Below, one piece after another: positions 12,301-26,700 of a stretch of 64,000 nt of DNA. The notes under the pieces were generated by a model. The model was not told the origin of the DNA and ran no database searches. It was given only the letters and a program-made list of their open reading frames with translations. Numbering within the stretch: the stretch's first letter is position 1; each line of letters begins with the position of its first letter. Made by a program: the position numbers and the translations under genes. Origin of the DNA: Diplodia intermedia (lineage: Eukaryota; Ascomycota; Dothideomycetes; Botryosphaeriales; Botryosphaeriaceae); the NCBI GenBank assembly GCA_021495925.1, contig JAKEKT010000031.1, positions 248,001-312,000 on the forward strand. Reading direction: 5' to 3'.

Positions 12301-15300
12301 TGTTTTCGTGGTGATGTCGAATGCCACGGAACCAAGACTTGTCGGTTGCCGTGGACGTGCACAGCGCACGGCGCCTCGCACCCATCTCCACAAAAGATTC
12401 TCTCGTTGGATGTAACGGCTAACGGACACGGCCAGCTCCCGGCTCCGTCCCAATGGACGCGTAATAGACGCACTTGGTCGGACTTCACGAAAGCGTCTTG
12501 CCCGCGGTGGTCCAGCAACAGCTTGGCCAGAGCCCGCTAAGTCCGGGATGCAGATTGCGGCCGCCTGCCTGTCCAGAATCAGGACGGACACGACCCAGCT
12601 CATGCGGACTCCCTTGCACCTTGCTCGTGCTCTACTCGGCGCACCCACGCGGGCGGGCTGGGAAACGAGGGTGCATTCGCCAGGACGGCAGAGGAAGCAC
12701 GTTTCTGAGCAAAGTCACATGTTTCCCGCAGATGCAGTCTGCTGGATGACTGCTTCCGGGCTGCCGGGGGACGAACCAAGACGCAGCGGCTGCGTGCTGA
12801 GCCTGCTGTCGGGAGCTCAGTCAGCGTGTTCAGTAGCCAGCTGCAGGGCGCCGGCATGGCCGTCTTCTGTCGCGAGACGCAGCCTGGTTCTGGCCGGCGG
12901 AGAGGCCGTTCTTTTTGGTCGCGGCGTTTCGCCTCGATGCCATGGTGGCTAGGCGCTGGAGGGATGACGTCGTGCTGGCGACCGCAAGCGGGGGCTGGTG
13001 ATGCTTGGCCGCACTCGACGTGGCAAGGAATGGCTGCAGTTGGAGGCCAGAAGCGGTGCTTGCAGCAGGTCATGAGAGGAAGTGCATTGGTGCGGGCAGG
13101 GCGCAAGACATAATTCTGGGGCCTCTCCGGCCTGTACAGGAGTCAGAGGCCGCTGGCGACACGGCGGACTCCGCGATGCGCACGCAGCCGGACGAAGGGC
13201 GGCTCGGGTGGGTTTGACACGGCAACGGTCGGGTGCTGGCTTCGCTGCGGCGGGAGCTAGCGATGGTGATGTCGACGGTATGTTGGCAAGACGGCCGCAG
13301 CCGGCTTCGAGGCGAATCGAGGGGCTGGCTGCCCGGCCTTTCCTCTTCGGGCCCCGCCCACGACGACTCCACGGACGTCAGGGTCTGCCACCCCGACTGA
13401 CTGCTCTGCGAAGACGAGTGCTAGCTGCATGCCTGGCGGATGCAACACGGTTGCATTAGACTTCGGGCCTTACTTACAGTGCGGCCTTCGCGCGCGCCGT
13501 GCGGCTAGCGACCGACCACCCCCGCTGCCGCCGCCGTGGATCTCAGCAGTGGGGCGGCAGCGGAGCGGGAGCCCGCCAGCTGAACCGTGCAGGCCCGCAC
13601 TGCGACAGACAGACAATAACCCGCCTCCTCGATGTCGAATGCATTCCGCTGCTGCGCCAGGGCAGCCGCGCGCAAACAGTGCCTTCGACGTGGGACCCGC
13701 CCGAGCACTAGGCCGGCCGTCAACCGGGGGCGACGCTGTCGACGAGCCGCGGGCATCGCAACTCTGGCTCTCTCCACCGACGATGCCGCCGGTCCCAGGG
13801 CATCGCGATTCCACCGTCCCGCCGCCACTCTCGCTATCGGCCGGCCTGTCTCATCCGCTCGTCATGCATGCTTCGTCTGATGGTTTGGTTCCCCGCCGCC
13901 AGCTCAGCAATCCCTCTTCTCAGCGCTTGCTGCAGCCACCGTGCCTGGGGAAGAATCCTGCCAACGGGGGGTAAGCCACACGAGCGGGAAAAATAGAACA
14001 TGGTCGATGTGGGCGGAGCGCTGACCGTCGACGAGCATTCGCCAGCGGAAGGCTAGCGCTGCGCCCCGCTCTGTGGCTCCATCTCCACTCCACATCTCCA
14101 TGCTCCGCACTCCACGCTTCCATGGAACAAGTGCACGGCGTCATGGCGGCCACGGGCAGCTATCTCCCTCCCTCCCGCCCCATTCGGTCGCCCAGCCAGG
14201 CCCTCGCCGATTTGCGGCTGGGTCAAGATCGGGAGATCGCGGCCGTATGCAAGATACGTTGCCGCCCGCGCCCAAGATGTAGCCGATCGGCGCTCAGTCG
14301 ACGACGGGCTACCCGCAACGTTGCTTGGTTTTCGGTTTGATTGATTTGGCCTCTCCCAATGCGTGGATACGCTGCAACCGTGTCCCTGCGTCTTCCCACT
14401 CTGCCGCCGACAAACGAAATAAAAATGGCGCCATGCCGACGGGCTCCCGCACTTCGTCGTTCCTATGCTAGCTCGGTGACAAACGACGGTTTGCGTCGGG
14501 TTCGCTCGTTCTTACTGTATCCGCCACCGCTACTTCATTTAACCTGAGACAACGAGCCGCCAGCCTCGCCCTGAAAGAAGGCTTCAAGGAAATGACCTCA
14601 CTGTTGTGGACAGCGGATGCGGCGGAAGGTGCGACCGCACCGAATGCGAGATGCTTCCGGCCGGTCGCGCGAGATCCAACTGTATATTCAATAGTAGCAT
14701 CAAGCCTGGTGCTATGTCGATGGTGGGAGCAACTCGGTGATGGGCTGTCCAGGGTGCCTTCTGTTCCGAACCCTAGCAGCGGAACCCGGGACGTTTTTGC
14801 TGGACCTCTGTTCGCCGGCGGGGAGAAGATGGCTCTCTCCCAGTCCTCGTGCCGTAGCGTCTGCGTTGCTGTCCTGACACAGCTGCTAGAGCTGCGCGTC
14901 AAATGACAAAACACAAGAGATGCAACACCAAGAGGCACCTTGTTGGTTGTTGACGTAACCTGCATGCACGTCGCGGAGCACCAAGGTTGCTGCGGCTCTC
15001 TCAATATGTCGTACACCCAACCGAAAACTTTGTCCTCCTGCTTTTGATGAGCCCCTCAGAGAACTGGAGTCGTGAGCCACGTTGTGCGTCGCGCTGTGAT
15101 TGGAGTCCTGCTCCCAGACTAGCGCTGTTCCTCAAGAGGCTAAAGGGCTGCCTAGCTCTTCCAAGCCCCCGAAAACAGCCCTGTTAACCACAGGAATCAT
15201 GGAAGCTCCGTCTTACCGGACAAGCAATGGCGGCGGCAGTGAAGGCGCGTCATGCACACTCGATGGCTTTGCCTGCTGAGAGGCCCCATTGGCATTGCCT

Positions 15301-18300
15301 TCTCGACGCCTTCTGAGAGCCTGTCTGGGCGTCTCGCAGACCACGTTCGGGTGTTCCTGAGGGGTTCCCGTGCTCCATGCAGTTTTTACTCAAGAACGGG
15401 CTCGTGCTATTGGCGGACCCGCTCCGACAAATGGCCGCTTGATGAATCACCATTGGGATGTGGAGGATCGGGATGTGCGCACTCAGTCTAGTGAAAGCCA
15501 GCAGCGCCAAGGATGGCAGCGGGGACGATTCTCCAGACTGGCGCATTTGGCAGTCGTGTCGGTTGTCACGCAGTGGGGCCGGTTAGTCAAGGGGCAGCGC
15601 ACGCCAGCAAACACTTCCTTGTCCTAATCCGACCACGTCAAGTTGCTTTTGTGGATCAATTTGAGTAATCGGGCACTGGGCTGAACATACGGTGGGGAAG
15701 CATGCGCTTGCTTTTCTTGCCAAGATGCCACTGATCCAGTTCCGGAGCAATTGCAAGCCGTAACGAGTCAACAACGAGCCGTGTAAGCGAGTTCCCGTCA
15801 GCCTTGATCGACGGGCATCACGGTTAACAGATTCTTGCTGATAGCCAACGACGATGGAAGTAGGTATGATGATGTGCCCAAGCATCGGCGGATTGACTCT
15901 TTTCGACTTAGCCTACAGCTATTCCAACCTCTTTCTCCGTGAAAACTGGGCATTGTCAGTGTACGCGTCTCTGTGATGCTCTATAAGCATATGCGGTGAG
16001 CCCCCTCAGTAAGAGGAAGAGCCTCGAGTGTTCTACAACTGTAGTCTGTGACGGCAAATGAGCTAGCAGGGTCAACAGAAGCTTGCGAGGGGATCACGAT
16101 TGAGTAGGTGGGGAACGTCCGGTTGGCCTCGACAACTGTTTCATCGTCCGTTACCCGCATCCTCAGCCATCGTGTGGAGGCTCGACTCTTTTGACGTGGC
16201 TCGACCCGGATCCCCGACTCCGCAGACAGGTGTGACTGAAATGGCCCTGCTTGCGCACCAGGTGGAGGGCTTGTCGCATCGTGCAGGAGCGGAAACCCCG
16301 GGAGTGACGATAATGCCAATTTTCGTGAATGTCCACGCCCAAGGATGGCCTGGCCCAGCGGCAATAAAGCCGTGGGTGCTAGGAATGAAACTCAACCTTT
16401 TCGAGCCCGTTGGCGAGTGCGGAGGCGGCTTCCAGCGTGCCTTTTTGCAAGAAGGGTCCCTACTTTCTGTGGGGTGAAGGTGCCGTTCAGCTGGTGCAAG
16501 GTATCCTATGCTCCGATTCGCGACTCATCCTGAAAAACACGAGCAGAAAACCCGCTACGATCAGCGATGAGCCCCTAGGAAAGTAAACTGCGGAATGGAT
16601 GAGCTTGTCGAAAGTGATAGACATGAGCTTTTGAGAAGTTCCCCTACACTGCTTTAGAACAGGGCAATGGGGGTGTAGGCCTTACTCAAGGCGCAGGAAT
16701 TCTAGGCGATACTTTACTCCGTTTGTCCACAAGCTCTCCATCAGCCCCCAATGATCTCTCAACTCGTACTGCCAACAGGGGTACGGTGGTGGCGGCTTTG
16801 CTGCGCGTTGCTGCGAAAGAAAGGTATTACGTCCGCCTCACTAAGCAGGACCTGAGTGATCTCGGCGGACCAATCCCTTTCCTGATCAACATGGTCAGCA
16901 CAGCCCAACGGCGGAGTTAACAACAATATGTACGGCTGCCGTGGACTGATCTCATCGCACGGAGACTGGATGGGCTGAAGCTATTTGCCATGTCAGATAA
17001 TCCTCGATCGTTGTTGTGGCGGAAATGCGCATACTTGACTGGCGGGCTGCTCCACCACACCACAGCCTCCGTCAGCTTGCTGCTATGCGACTGCGGGTCC
17101 TGTGTGATCCCATGTCCTTATCTTCGAACCCGGAACGTTCCTGGAGTCGTCCTTTTACGGAGCCGGTGAGTGTCCGAGACAGAAGAAACCGTTAGGTAGC
17201 CCTGCTGCAGGGCGAATCCTACGACGCTTCAGCATGTCGTTGTGGCGTCTACGCATTTACAGCAGGTAGGCAGGGCACGCTAGCGAAGGCCGTCAGCTTC
17301 CGGGATCACGGCTCTGGACACTTTCGGCCCGCTGTAGGTAAGCTGATCAATGCTGTATTTCAGGAATGTGTTGCGACTTTCGAGGCGGACTGGAAGCCTG
17401 TCCTAGCCCTTGCATGGTTGCCTGTAGAGCATGCCAGGGCCAGCACATCTTTGGGTCGATGCGAAAGCGAACGTTGTGGCCCGAGTTTGGCGTGGTACAG
17501 CTATACAAATGCTGAGCATAGGCCGCCTCAGAACTTCACGTGTGCTCAGCAGCATTTACCGGCAGATTGATCGGCTCGGCTTCTCATCCAGTGACACCAA
17601 ACATCTAGATGCTGTGGTCAAGAGTGAGGTCATTTCGAAAATGCAGCCATGCACCCACGGGATCCTGCCCACAAGGGGTAATTGAGTTTCACGGTCTTCG
17701 CAACGGCCGTCGGAGGGATGTCAGATTTCCGAGGCAGAGGTCTTGAGTCGTGTTACCTCCGGGCACGTGGGGGGATCAAACGACAGGCTGGACGCAGGTG
17801 CAATCTGCTGTGCACTGCTCAGGTCTGGTGGTTCTTGTAAACTTGGGAGGCTGCCGAAACGTGGAAATGCCCAGAAAGGCCAGTGCAAAGATTCTGCATG
17901 TAGGCGCAGCTGCGCGGTCATCTGAAACGCATCGACTTCTTTGCGGTGGCAATCCTACGGGCCAGCTGAGGTTGACACAGACACAACCTGCGGGGACTTG
18001 TCGAAGCTACTACTCCGTCGGGATAATGATCAGGTAAGCAATATTGCGGAGTATTCTGCAAGTTCCGCTGTCTGACTGGGCCAGTGCGGATGCTGGCTAC
18101 TGCATGCTCCGCTGGCCAGCGGAACGGAGTGTACCGTGTGATACGTGATAATAGTTGTCTATCGTCCCCCGGTCCGGCAGTGGAATACAGGCACTATGTT
18201 CTTGGCGAAGGATGATGCTTCTGTGCGGGAAGAGGGCAAGCCGTAACGTGTACCGGACGAGAGACGCCGCAGAGGCGTTTGGACTGGCAAGATCAGAGCT

Positions 18301-20490
18301 GCGGATACCAGCCCCGGGAGCAGAGACGTTCGTAGCCGAAGAAGCAAGATGACTCCAGAGAAACAGGCCGCTGACAAACGAGCACGCGCACGAGGCGGTA
18401 GACTGGAATTGGTCCGCAAGACTCGGGATCTGCGATAAAGTCGCAGATCTCTCGACAGCAGCTAGCTGGACGGGGCCAGGCGATAGCCAGCCAGAGATAC
18501 GGAGGCCAGAATTGGAGGCTCACAGCCTTAACAGAGTCCGGCGGAGCGGCGATGGGCTGGTGCCTACAGACGCGGTCAGCTTGGTGCAGGCGGATACGCC
18601 GATCCGTCAGCGCGTGGACCGCCGAGTGTGGCGCCAGGAGCCCGCCGCCTGCTTCGGGCTTGGCCCACACCATGCGGAGGGGAATCTTCACGGCGGCCAG
18701 ACGGGCGTACGGCAGGCGCTCTTCCTGGGGGCGGCGAGGCCGGGACGGTGTCACTGGCGGTGTCGCGCGCGGCGGAGGCTAAGCGAGCGCTGGAGAGGGC
18801 TGGCTGTCATCACGGGGCTGGCGGGGTGCAGCGCGGTGCTGGTGCGGCAGACGCGCTTTTGGTCTGCGGGACGGACAATGGGGTTCCGCCGCTCGCTAAG
18901 ATTGCCGGTTTGGGAGTGCGCTGGACAACAACACTGCTGATCGCCGGCCAACGCGCCAGCGCCCTCACGCATTCGCCTGCCTGCAAAGCCTCCGCAACGC
19001 TGCTCGAAACGGAGCGCGGGTGGCGACGAAACACTGGAACGCGCGCCCGCCCGCTGCAACAGCCGCCGTGGGGACTCTCTCGGCGTTGAGGTCGACAGCT
19101 GGACCCTTCGTATTCGCCGTGTGGTCTAGAAACGGTCTCCGTCTGTCGCCTGTGCTGCTCCCCTTCGAGCGAGCGAGTCGGCTCGCGCCCTGCCCCCCGA
19201 AGAGGTACGGAAACTTTCAAGCGTCTGACTCTGGCTGCTAGCGCAACCGTTTCAGAGCGGAGGGCGTGTGTCACTCCCGGCCCAGGGCAGCGTGCTCGAC
19301 ACCGCCGCGGCCCATATCGCGTTTATATGCTGCCGCATCGATCGCCATGGCGCTGGGCGGCCGGCTGTCGAGCGCCGGCGTCGCCGCAGCGATCCCTTCA
19401 GGCGTGGGGATGCAGTCTGGGGAGTCGCGCTGGCGATCTCCCCAATGCCGGAGGATGGGCGGCCAGGGGTCGGCGTCTGAGGACTGCCAAAGTGCAGGCC
19501 GGGGTGGCTATGACGCCGTGAGCAGCCGTGCAGCCGCCGCCAGTGTCTCGCTTAATCCTGTGCGCTCAAGCCTCTCCCCTCGCTCCGTGCAAACCGCCCG
19601 CCAGCCTTCCGACATTCCAAGCCAGCGGCCCGGGGCTATGTCTATTCGGGCACCTCACCTCACCCATTCGGCGCGCATCCGCCCTGGAGATCAGCCTGCG
19701 GCTCTGGGAGGTCAGCGACACCGCCTGGTCGCTGCGCCGCGAGATCTCGCTCCTTGCGCCCAAGGCCTCGACTCTGCTCCACCGCCGGCGCAGCGCGTCG
19801 CTATCGCCGCCAGCTTTCCCGGCGCGGCGGATAGACTGCCCCTCCCGGCTGGAGCACGAGCCTGAGAGACACGGCTGCTCAATCGTCAGGCGCGGAGCAG
19901 CAGGCTGCTCTGCTACCGCCTCGTACCGCTCGCCGTCAGCCGTTGACGTCGCGGCGAGTGCCTTTGCACGTGTGACGGCATGGCACTGTGCACGAAAACA
20001 ACGTACTGCGATGCAACTTGGCGCGGCGAGCACATGAACCGCTCGACGGGGCTCGATCTTGGATATTGCCATGCATCCAATGCCTGCAAGAGCTAGGATG
20101 GAGCTGCAACCGAAGACTTCTGTCTGTTTTGGAACGCTGGCTGACAGCACAGACGGTGGGACGTCGTTAGGACCCGGGTTGAGGAGACCCGTACCCCCTG
20201 TCAATGTCCGAAAGGTCGTGACGGCAGCTACACCTCCAGCCTCTACCAGTCTGATCTCAGGCTGCTAACAATAGTGACATTGCTTACCAGCAATGCACGC
20301 CACCATCCTAGCTTCGCACCAACCAGGTGGGCGCTGCGGCAGGCCTACCGTTCCTCACGTCAAGGTCCTGACTGTGCGTCTCCGGCATCCTTGATGCCAC
20401 CGGCCGCCGGACAGACTAGTCTTGTCATCGCCACAGCTCACAGCCCACGCTCACCTCTTAGTGATCAAGATCAGGATTCACCCGCTGGCA

Positions 20491-20779
20491 GATATTAAAG
20501 CCAAGCGCACCCGATGCCCCTTACTTAAGAACAACCTCAAACGCCCTTGACTGGCTCCATAGACATCGACTCTCCATTTACTTCCCACTTTCACCCTTAA
20601 TATCCTCCACTTTAGAGGATCAGTCACTTCTTCCTATGACTGACTGACCAACCAACCTTCTTCTTCTTCCACCCGTTCGGTTCAACAGGACTTCCTTCTG
20701 CCAACCGCCAAACTCACGATCTAATACCAGGACTTCCTTTTCTCACCCTCGCCTTAATCCCCACCCGAAGTCCATCATC
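20491..20779 (+). promoter_or_regulatory. Proximal promoter and 5' leader of the melanin PKS
   Basis: A TATA-like ATATTAAA sits at 20492-20499, about 285 bp before the PKS ATG. Between it and the ATG the sequence turns strongly pyrimidine-rich, with a short TGAC/CCAA repeat block near 20637-20658 and the undecamer AGGACTTCCTT twice (around 20687 and 20728). Such CT-rich leaders are typical of well-expressed fungal genes. No Cmr1 binding site can be assigned, because I do not know a verified consensus. Confidence 0.5.
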
Positions 20780-23700
20780 ATGAACGTCCTTATCTTCGGC
20801 GACCAGACTGCCGACCAGTACCCGCTTCTGCGGAAAGCTTCGCTCCGGAAAGACAATGCACTGCTCACCACCCTGTTGGAGCGCGCCAGTGTCACTCTCA
20901 GAAATGAGATCAAGCGCTTGCCTCGTTCGCAGCGGGACAGCATACCGGACTTCGGCTCCATCTCCTCATTGGTCGAGGCATACTACGAGAAGGGCTTGAA
21001 GATCCCGCAGCTTGAGAGCTCTCTCGTTACTCTTGCACAGCTCTCTCACTACCTGGGGTAAGGGACACTTCGCTTCGGACAATAGCAATATACTGACTTA
21101 TCCAGGTACTTCGGCGAGAACCCTAGCGAGCTCCCATCCCTTGCCAACACCCGCGCTCTTGGTCTCTGCACCGGCCTTCTCGCTGCCTCTGCCGTTGCAT
21201 CAGCAAAGACGCTCAGTGACCTGCTGCCCCTTGCAGTCGAAGCCGTTCGCATTGCATTCAGGGCCGGAGCTGTTGTTGGAAATGTCAGGGATGCATTGGA
21301 GCACATGGAAGAAGAGCCTCAAAGTTGGTCCACTATCGTGGCGGGTATCTCGGAGGAGTCAGCCAAGACCGCCCTTGCCGACTTCCACCAAGAGAAGGGT
21401 ATCGCGCTTTCGAATCAGGCTTGGGTCAGCGCCGTCAGCGTGATGGCCATCACCATCAGCGGACCCCCGGCCATTACTCAGCGTTTCTTCGCAGAGACGG
21501 AGGCCGTCAAGGACAAGACGCGCGTGCCTATTCCTGTGTACGCGCCGTACCACGCTGCTCACCTCCACAGCCAGGCGGACATCGACAGCATTCTCGACAG
21601 TTCGGCACGCGAGCTCCTCTCGCAGTACCGCCCGCAGTGCCTCGTTCACTCAGCTGTGACTGGGCAATGCCACAGCGCTACCTCTACGCTGGAGCTGTTC
21701 CAGCTGGCACTGGGCGAGATCCTGCAGGAACCCGTGCGGTGGGACCGGTTGCTGGAAGAAGTGGTGTCGCAAGTAACGGCGTTCAGCAAATCGGAGTGCT
21801 CGGTTACCGCAGTTGGCGCAACCAACGTTGCCAACAGCCTGGTTTCTGCGCTTAGGGCTGGCGGCCAGACCGCCATCACCGGCCGGGACCACTCGTCCTG
21901 GGCACGGCCCGTCGAGACCGGCACGGGCCGCACTCAGAACGACAAGATTGCCATCGTTGGCATGTCGGGCAGATTCCCCGGTGCTGCTACCGCTGAGAAG
22001 CTCTGGGAGCTGTTGGAGGCCGGCCTGGACGTCCACCGCGAGGTCCCGGCCGACCGCTTCGATGCGAAGGCTCACTGCGATCCCTCTGGCAAAGGCAAGA
22101 ACAAGAGCCACACACCCTACGGTTGCTTCATCGACGAGCCCGGTCTTTTCGACCCTCGGTTTTTCAACATGTCTCCGCGCGAAGCCGCCCAGACTGACCC
22201 CATGGGCCGTCTGGCGCTGACAACCGCATACGAGGCACTGGAAATGTCCGGATACGTGCCCAACCGCACTCCGTCGACCAAGCTCCACCGCATCGGCACC
22301 TTCTACGGTCAGACTTCAGACGACTGGCGTGAGATTAATGCGGCCGAGAACGTGGACACCTACTTCATCACTGGAGGTGTCCGTGCGTTCGCTCCCGGAC
22401 GCATTAACTATTACTTCAAGTTCTCCGGCCCATCCTACAGCATCGACACCGCCTGCTCCTCCAGTCTGGCGGCCATTCAGCTGGCCTGCACTTCGCTGTG
22501 GGCTGGTGACTGCGATACGGCATGCGCTGGCGGCTTGAACGTGCTGACCAACCCCGACATTTTCGCTGGTCTGAGCAAGGGCCAGTTCCTGTCCAAGACG
22601 GGATCTTGCAAGACCTACGACAACGACGCCGATGGCTACTGCCGCGGTGACGGCTGTGGTACCGTCGTTCTCAAGCGTTACGAGGACGCCGTCGCCGACA
22701 AGGACAACATCCTGGGCTGCATTCTTGGTGCTGCTACCAACCACTCTGCCGAGGCTGTCTCCATCACTCACCCCCACGCTGGCGCCCAGGAATTCCTTTA
22801 CAAGAGAGTCCTTGCCAACGCTGGCGTCGATGCTCATGATGTCAGCTACGTTGAGATGCACGGCACCGGCACCCAGGCCGGCGATGGTATTGAGATGACC
22901 TCGGTCACCAATGTTTTCGCGCCCCGCCACCGTCAGCGCAAGCCTGAGCAGACGCTCCACCTCGGCGCTGTCAAGGCCAACATTGGCCACGGAGAAGCTG
23001 CGTCTGGCATCAACTCTTTGATCAAGGTCATGATGATGTTGAAGAAGAACGCCATTCCCGCCAACGTCGGAATCAAGGGGGTCATGAACAAGACCTTCCC
23101 CAAGGATCTGCTTCAGCGCAATGTCCACATTGAGCAGAAACAAGTCGCTTGGCCGAGGAATGGAGCGGAGCCGAGAAGAGTCTTCCTCAACAACTTCAGC
23201 GCGGCTGGTGGGAACACTGCTATCATCATGGAGGATGGCCCTGTGAAGGGTACTCCGACCGTCCAGGACCCGCGTGGCTCCCACGTTGTGACTGTATCTG
23301 CACGGTCTATTGCTTCGCTCAAGAGGAACATCCAGAACCTGATTGACTTCATCGGCGAAAACCCCGAGGCTACTCTGACCAGCTTGGCCTACACGACCAC
23401 CGCTCGTCGCATCCAGCACAACTACCGTGTGGCTGTCGCCGTCTCGGAGATGTCGAAGGTCAAGGATGCCCTGCAGGCCCAGCTCAAGGACTCCTATAGC
23501 CCCATCGCCATGGTGGCCACCAAGACCGCCTTCACTTTCACTGGCCAGGGCTCTCAGTACACTGCTCTGGGACAGAAGCTGTACCACGACTTGCCCTCGT
23601 TCAAGGCTGATGTCGACCAGCTGGACAACCTTGCCCGCATCCAGGGATTGCCATCGTTCATCCCTCTGCTGGATGGCACCGATGTCGCCACGCTTTCTCC

Positions 23701-26700
23701 CGTGGTCGTTCAGCTTGGCATGTCTTGCATTCAGGTGGCTTTGGCGCGCATGTGGAGCGCTTGGGGTGTCAAACCCTCCACTGTCATTGGCCACAGCCTT
23801 GGCGAGTATGCTGCTCTGCATGTTGCGGGCGTTCTGTCCGCTGCAGACATGGTCCTCCTCGTCGGTCGCAGGGCGCAGCTCCTCGTTGCCGACTGCACCG
23901 AGCACACTCACGGCATGCTTGCGGTGAAGGGCAGTGCAGAGTCCATCTCCAATGTTCTTGGTTCCAAGATGACGGAGATTGCTTGCATGAATGGGCCAGA
24001 GGAGACCGTGCTTTGCGGCACAACAGAGGTAGTCGACGCTGCCAACGAGGCGCTGGGTGCTCAGGGCTTCAAGGCTACTAAGCTCAAGGTTCCCTTCGCC
24101 TTCCACTCCGCTCAGGTCGAACCCATCCTCGAGTCATTCAAGGCTGTAGCATCCGCCGTCACCTTCCACAAGCCGACTGTCCCCGTGTTGTCGCCCCTCA
24201 CGGGTGAAGTCATTCGCGAGAGCGGCATTGTTGGCCCCGAGTATCTCGCAAGGCATGCTCGAGAGACCGTCAACTTCTGGTCTGCTCTTTCGACTGGTGA
24301 GGAGGAGAAGGTCTTTGATGATAAGACGGTGTGGCTCGAGATCGGTGCGCACCCGGTCTGTTCCGGCATGGTCAAGTCATCGCTCAGCGGCACGCCGATC
24401 ACCGCACCGTCCCTCCGCAGGAACGAGGATCCATGGAAGACTCTGACCGCCAGCCTGTGCACTCTCTACACTGCTGGTGTTCCCATCGACTTCAACGAGT
24501 ACCAACGCGAGTTCAACGATGCTCAGGATCTTTTGACTCTGCCAACCTACAGCTTCGACAGCAAGCGTTACTGGCTCGACTACCACAACAACTGGACGCT
24601 CACTAAGGGCGAGGCCCCGGCTGTCATTGAGGCTCCAAAGCCTGCTGCCCCAATCAAGTCCAAGTTCTCGACCACTTCCTGCCAGCGCATCGTCAAAGAG
24701 GAGCTCCATGCCAACTCTGGCAAGGTAATCTTCGAGTCTGATCTCGCGGAGCCTACGCTTCACAAGTGCGTCACCGGCCACTTGGTCAACGAGGCTCCTC
24801 TGTGCCCGTCGTCTCTGTACGCCGATATGGGCATGACTGCCGCGGACTACCTCTACAAGGAACTGCGCCCCGGCGCAGCTCCCGTCGGCTACAACTTCTG
24901 CAAGATGGAAGTTCCTAAGCCTTTGATCGCCAAGCTTCCTCCTCCTCCTGAGGGACAGTTGATCCGCATCATCGCTGAGGCTGACCTGGAGCAGAAAGAG
25001 GTTTCGGTCAAATTCATCAGCGTCACTTCCGAGGGCAAGACCATCCAGGAGCACGCCACTGGCTGTGTCATCTACGAAGACCTTGATGCTTGGAAAGAGG
25101 AGTGGCAACGCACCTCATTCATGGTCCAGACTCAAATCGACCTCCTCCAGGAGAAACTTGAGACTGGACGCGCGCACAAGGTGCTCCGTGGCATGGCTTA
25201 CAAGCTGTTCAAGGCTCTGGTTGATTACGCTCCTGCGTACAGGGCGATGGAGGAAGTCATCCTCGACGGCAAGAAGACAGAGGCTACCGCTTCACTCCAG
25301 TTCCAGACAAAGCCCGAGGATGGAAACTTCTTCATGGCTCCTTACTGGATTGATGGCTGCTGCCACATCTCGGGGTTCATTGTCAACGCTTCTGACCTTG
25401 TTGACTCGGAGAACAGCGTGTACATTTCCCACGGCTGGAAGTCCGTCAAGTTCTCCAAGCAGCTCTCGCCCGACAAGAAGTACCGCAACTACGTGCGCAT
25501 GCAGCCTGCCCCTGGAAACATCTCTCAGGGTGATGTCTACATCTTTGACGGCGATGAGGTTGTCGGCCTCGTCACTGGCCTCAAGTTCCAGAACATCCCG
25601 CGCCGGGCTTTGAACGTCATGCTTCCGCCTCCGAAGAAGGCTGGTGCCGGGCCCGCCAGGCCTGCCATTGCAGCCGCTCCTGCGAAGGCTCCGGCTGCCG
25701 CCGCTTCCAAGCCCGTCACCAAGTCTGTCGTCGAGACCAAGTCCAAGAAGACCGTCAAAGTCGCTGCACCCAAGTCGTCGGGCAATGTCATCACCACTCG
25801 CGTCATGAAAATCATTGCCGAGGAGTGTGAGCTTGACATGTCCGAGCTTGTCGATGAAGCAGCTTTCGAGAACATGGGTGTCGACTCTTTGATGTCCCTT
25901 ACCATATCTGCCAAGTTCCGCGAGGATCTGGATCTCGACATCTCTTCAACGCTCTTCACTGACTATCCTACGGTTGGCCAAATGAAGAAATTCTTCGCCC
26001 AGTACGATGGGGGCGTCCCTCTTGTCGAGTCGGAGGATTCGACCGAGTCGGAGGCGTCTGACCCTCGCACTCCCGAAGACGATGACTCGGACACCGATCC
26101 CAGCTCCGCTCCGAGCTCTGCTCCCAGCGTAAGCGGCAAGGACGAGTACGTCGAGGTGAAGGTCAAACAGACTCGTGAGGTTTCTAGCCAGATCAGTTTG
26201 GCTCGTCAGATCATCTCGGATGAGATGGGTGTGCCGACTTCTGAGATTGGAGACCAAGCCGACCTCTCCGAGCTTGGCATGGACTCCCTTATGAGTCTTA
26301 CCATCCTCGGCGCGCTGCGTGAGCAGACTGGAGTCGATCTTCCGTCGACCTTCCTAGTGACCAACGCCACCATCGAGGACGTTGAAAATGCCCTCGGTAT
26401 GCGGCCCAAATCCCAGGAAACGGTCAAGGTCGAGACCGCGGTTGAAAAGAAAAGTGCCCCGAAGCCCAAGCCGACCAAGGCCCCACAGCTTTCCGAGGTG
26501 AACAAGAAGCTGAGCTCGACCATCGATGTATCCAAGCTTCCGCCCGCCAACTCGGTCCTTCTCCAAGGGAATGCTAAGATCGCGACGAAGAAGCTCTTCT
26601 TCTTGCCCGATGGGTCCGGCTCTGCGACGTCGTACATCTCCATTCCCAACCTCTCGCCCGATCTGGCCGTGTACGGCTTGAACTGCCCGTTCATGAAGTG

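Larger units (their letters stand above)
2026..20490. other. Long gene-free interval between CMR1 and the melanin PKS
   Basis: About 18.5 kb in which no convincing gene is seen. The longest open frames (for example 3973-4932 and 3555-4208 on +, 11711-12391 on -) overlap equally long frames on the other strand, are rich in Arg, Ala, Ser and Pro, and show no domain motif; this is what GC-rich non-coding DNA gives. Composition is uneven: roughly 2-14 kb and 18.2-20 kb look GC-rich, 14.5-18.2 kb looks closer to balanced. Small structures are listed separately (hairpin at 3464, 9-bp tandem repeat at 4963, dinucleotide run at 6320). The interval contains the CMR1 promoter at its left end and all distal PKS regulatory DNA. 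A spliced non-coding RNA, or a gene with very short exons, cannot be excluded by eye. Confidence 0.7.

Noticed and set aside
18293..20204. Cluster of open frames on both strands in the GC-rich block next to the PKS promoter
   Set aside because: I tried to read them as a transcription factor, reductase or transposase; no zinc cluster, Rossmann motif or DDE motif appears in any frame.
22316..24106. 596-codon open frame antisense to the PKS
   Set aside because: It is the mirror of the codon-biased PKS frame in the KS-AT region and has no domain; such antisense frames are expected in GC3-rich genes.
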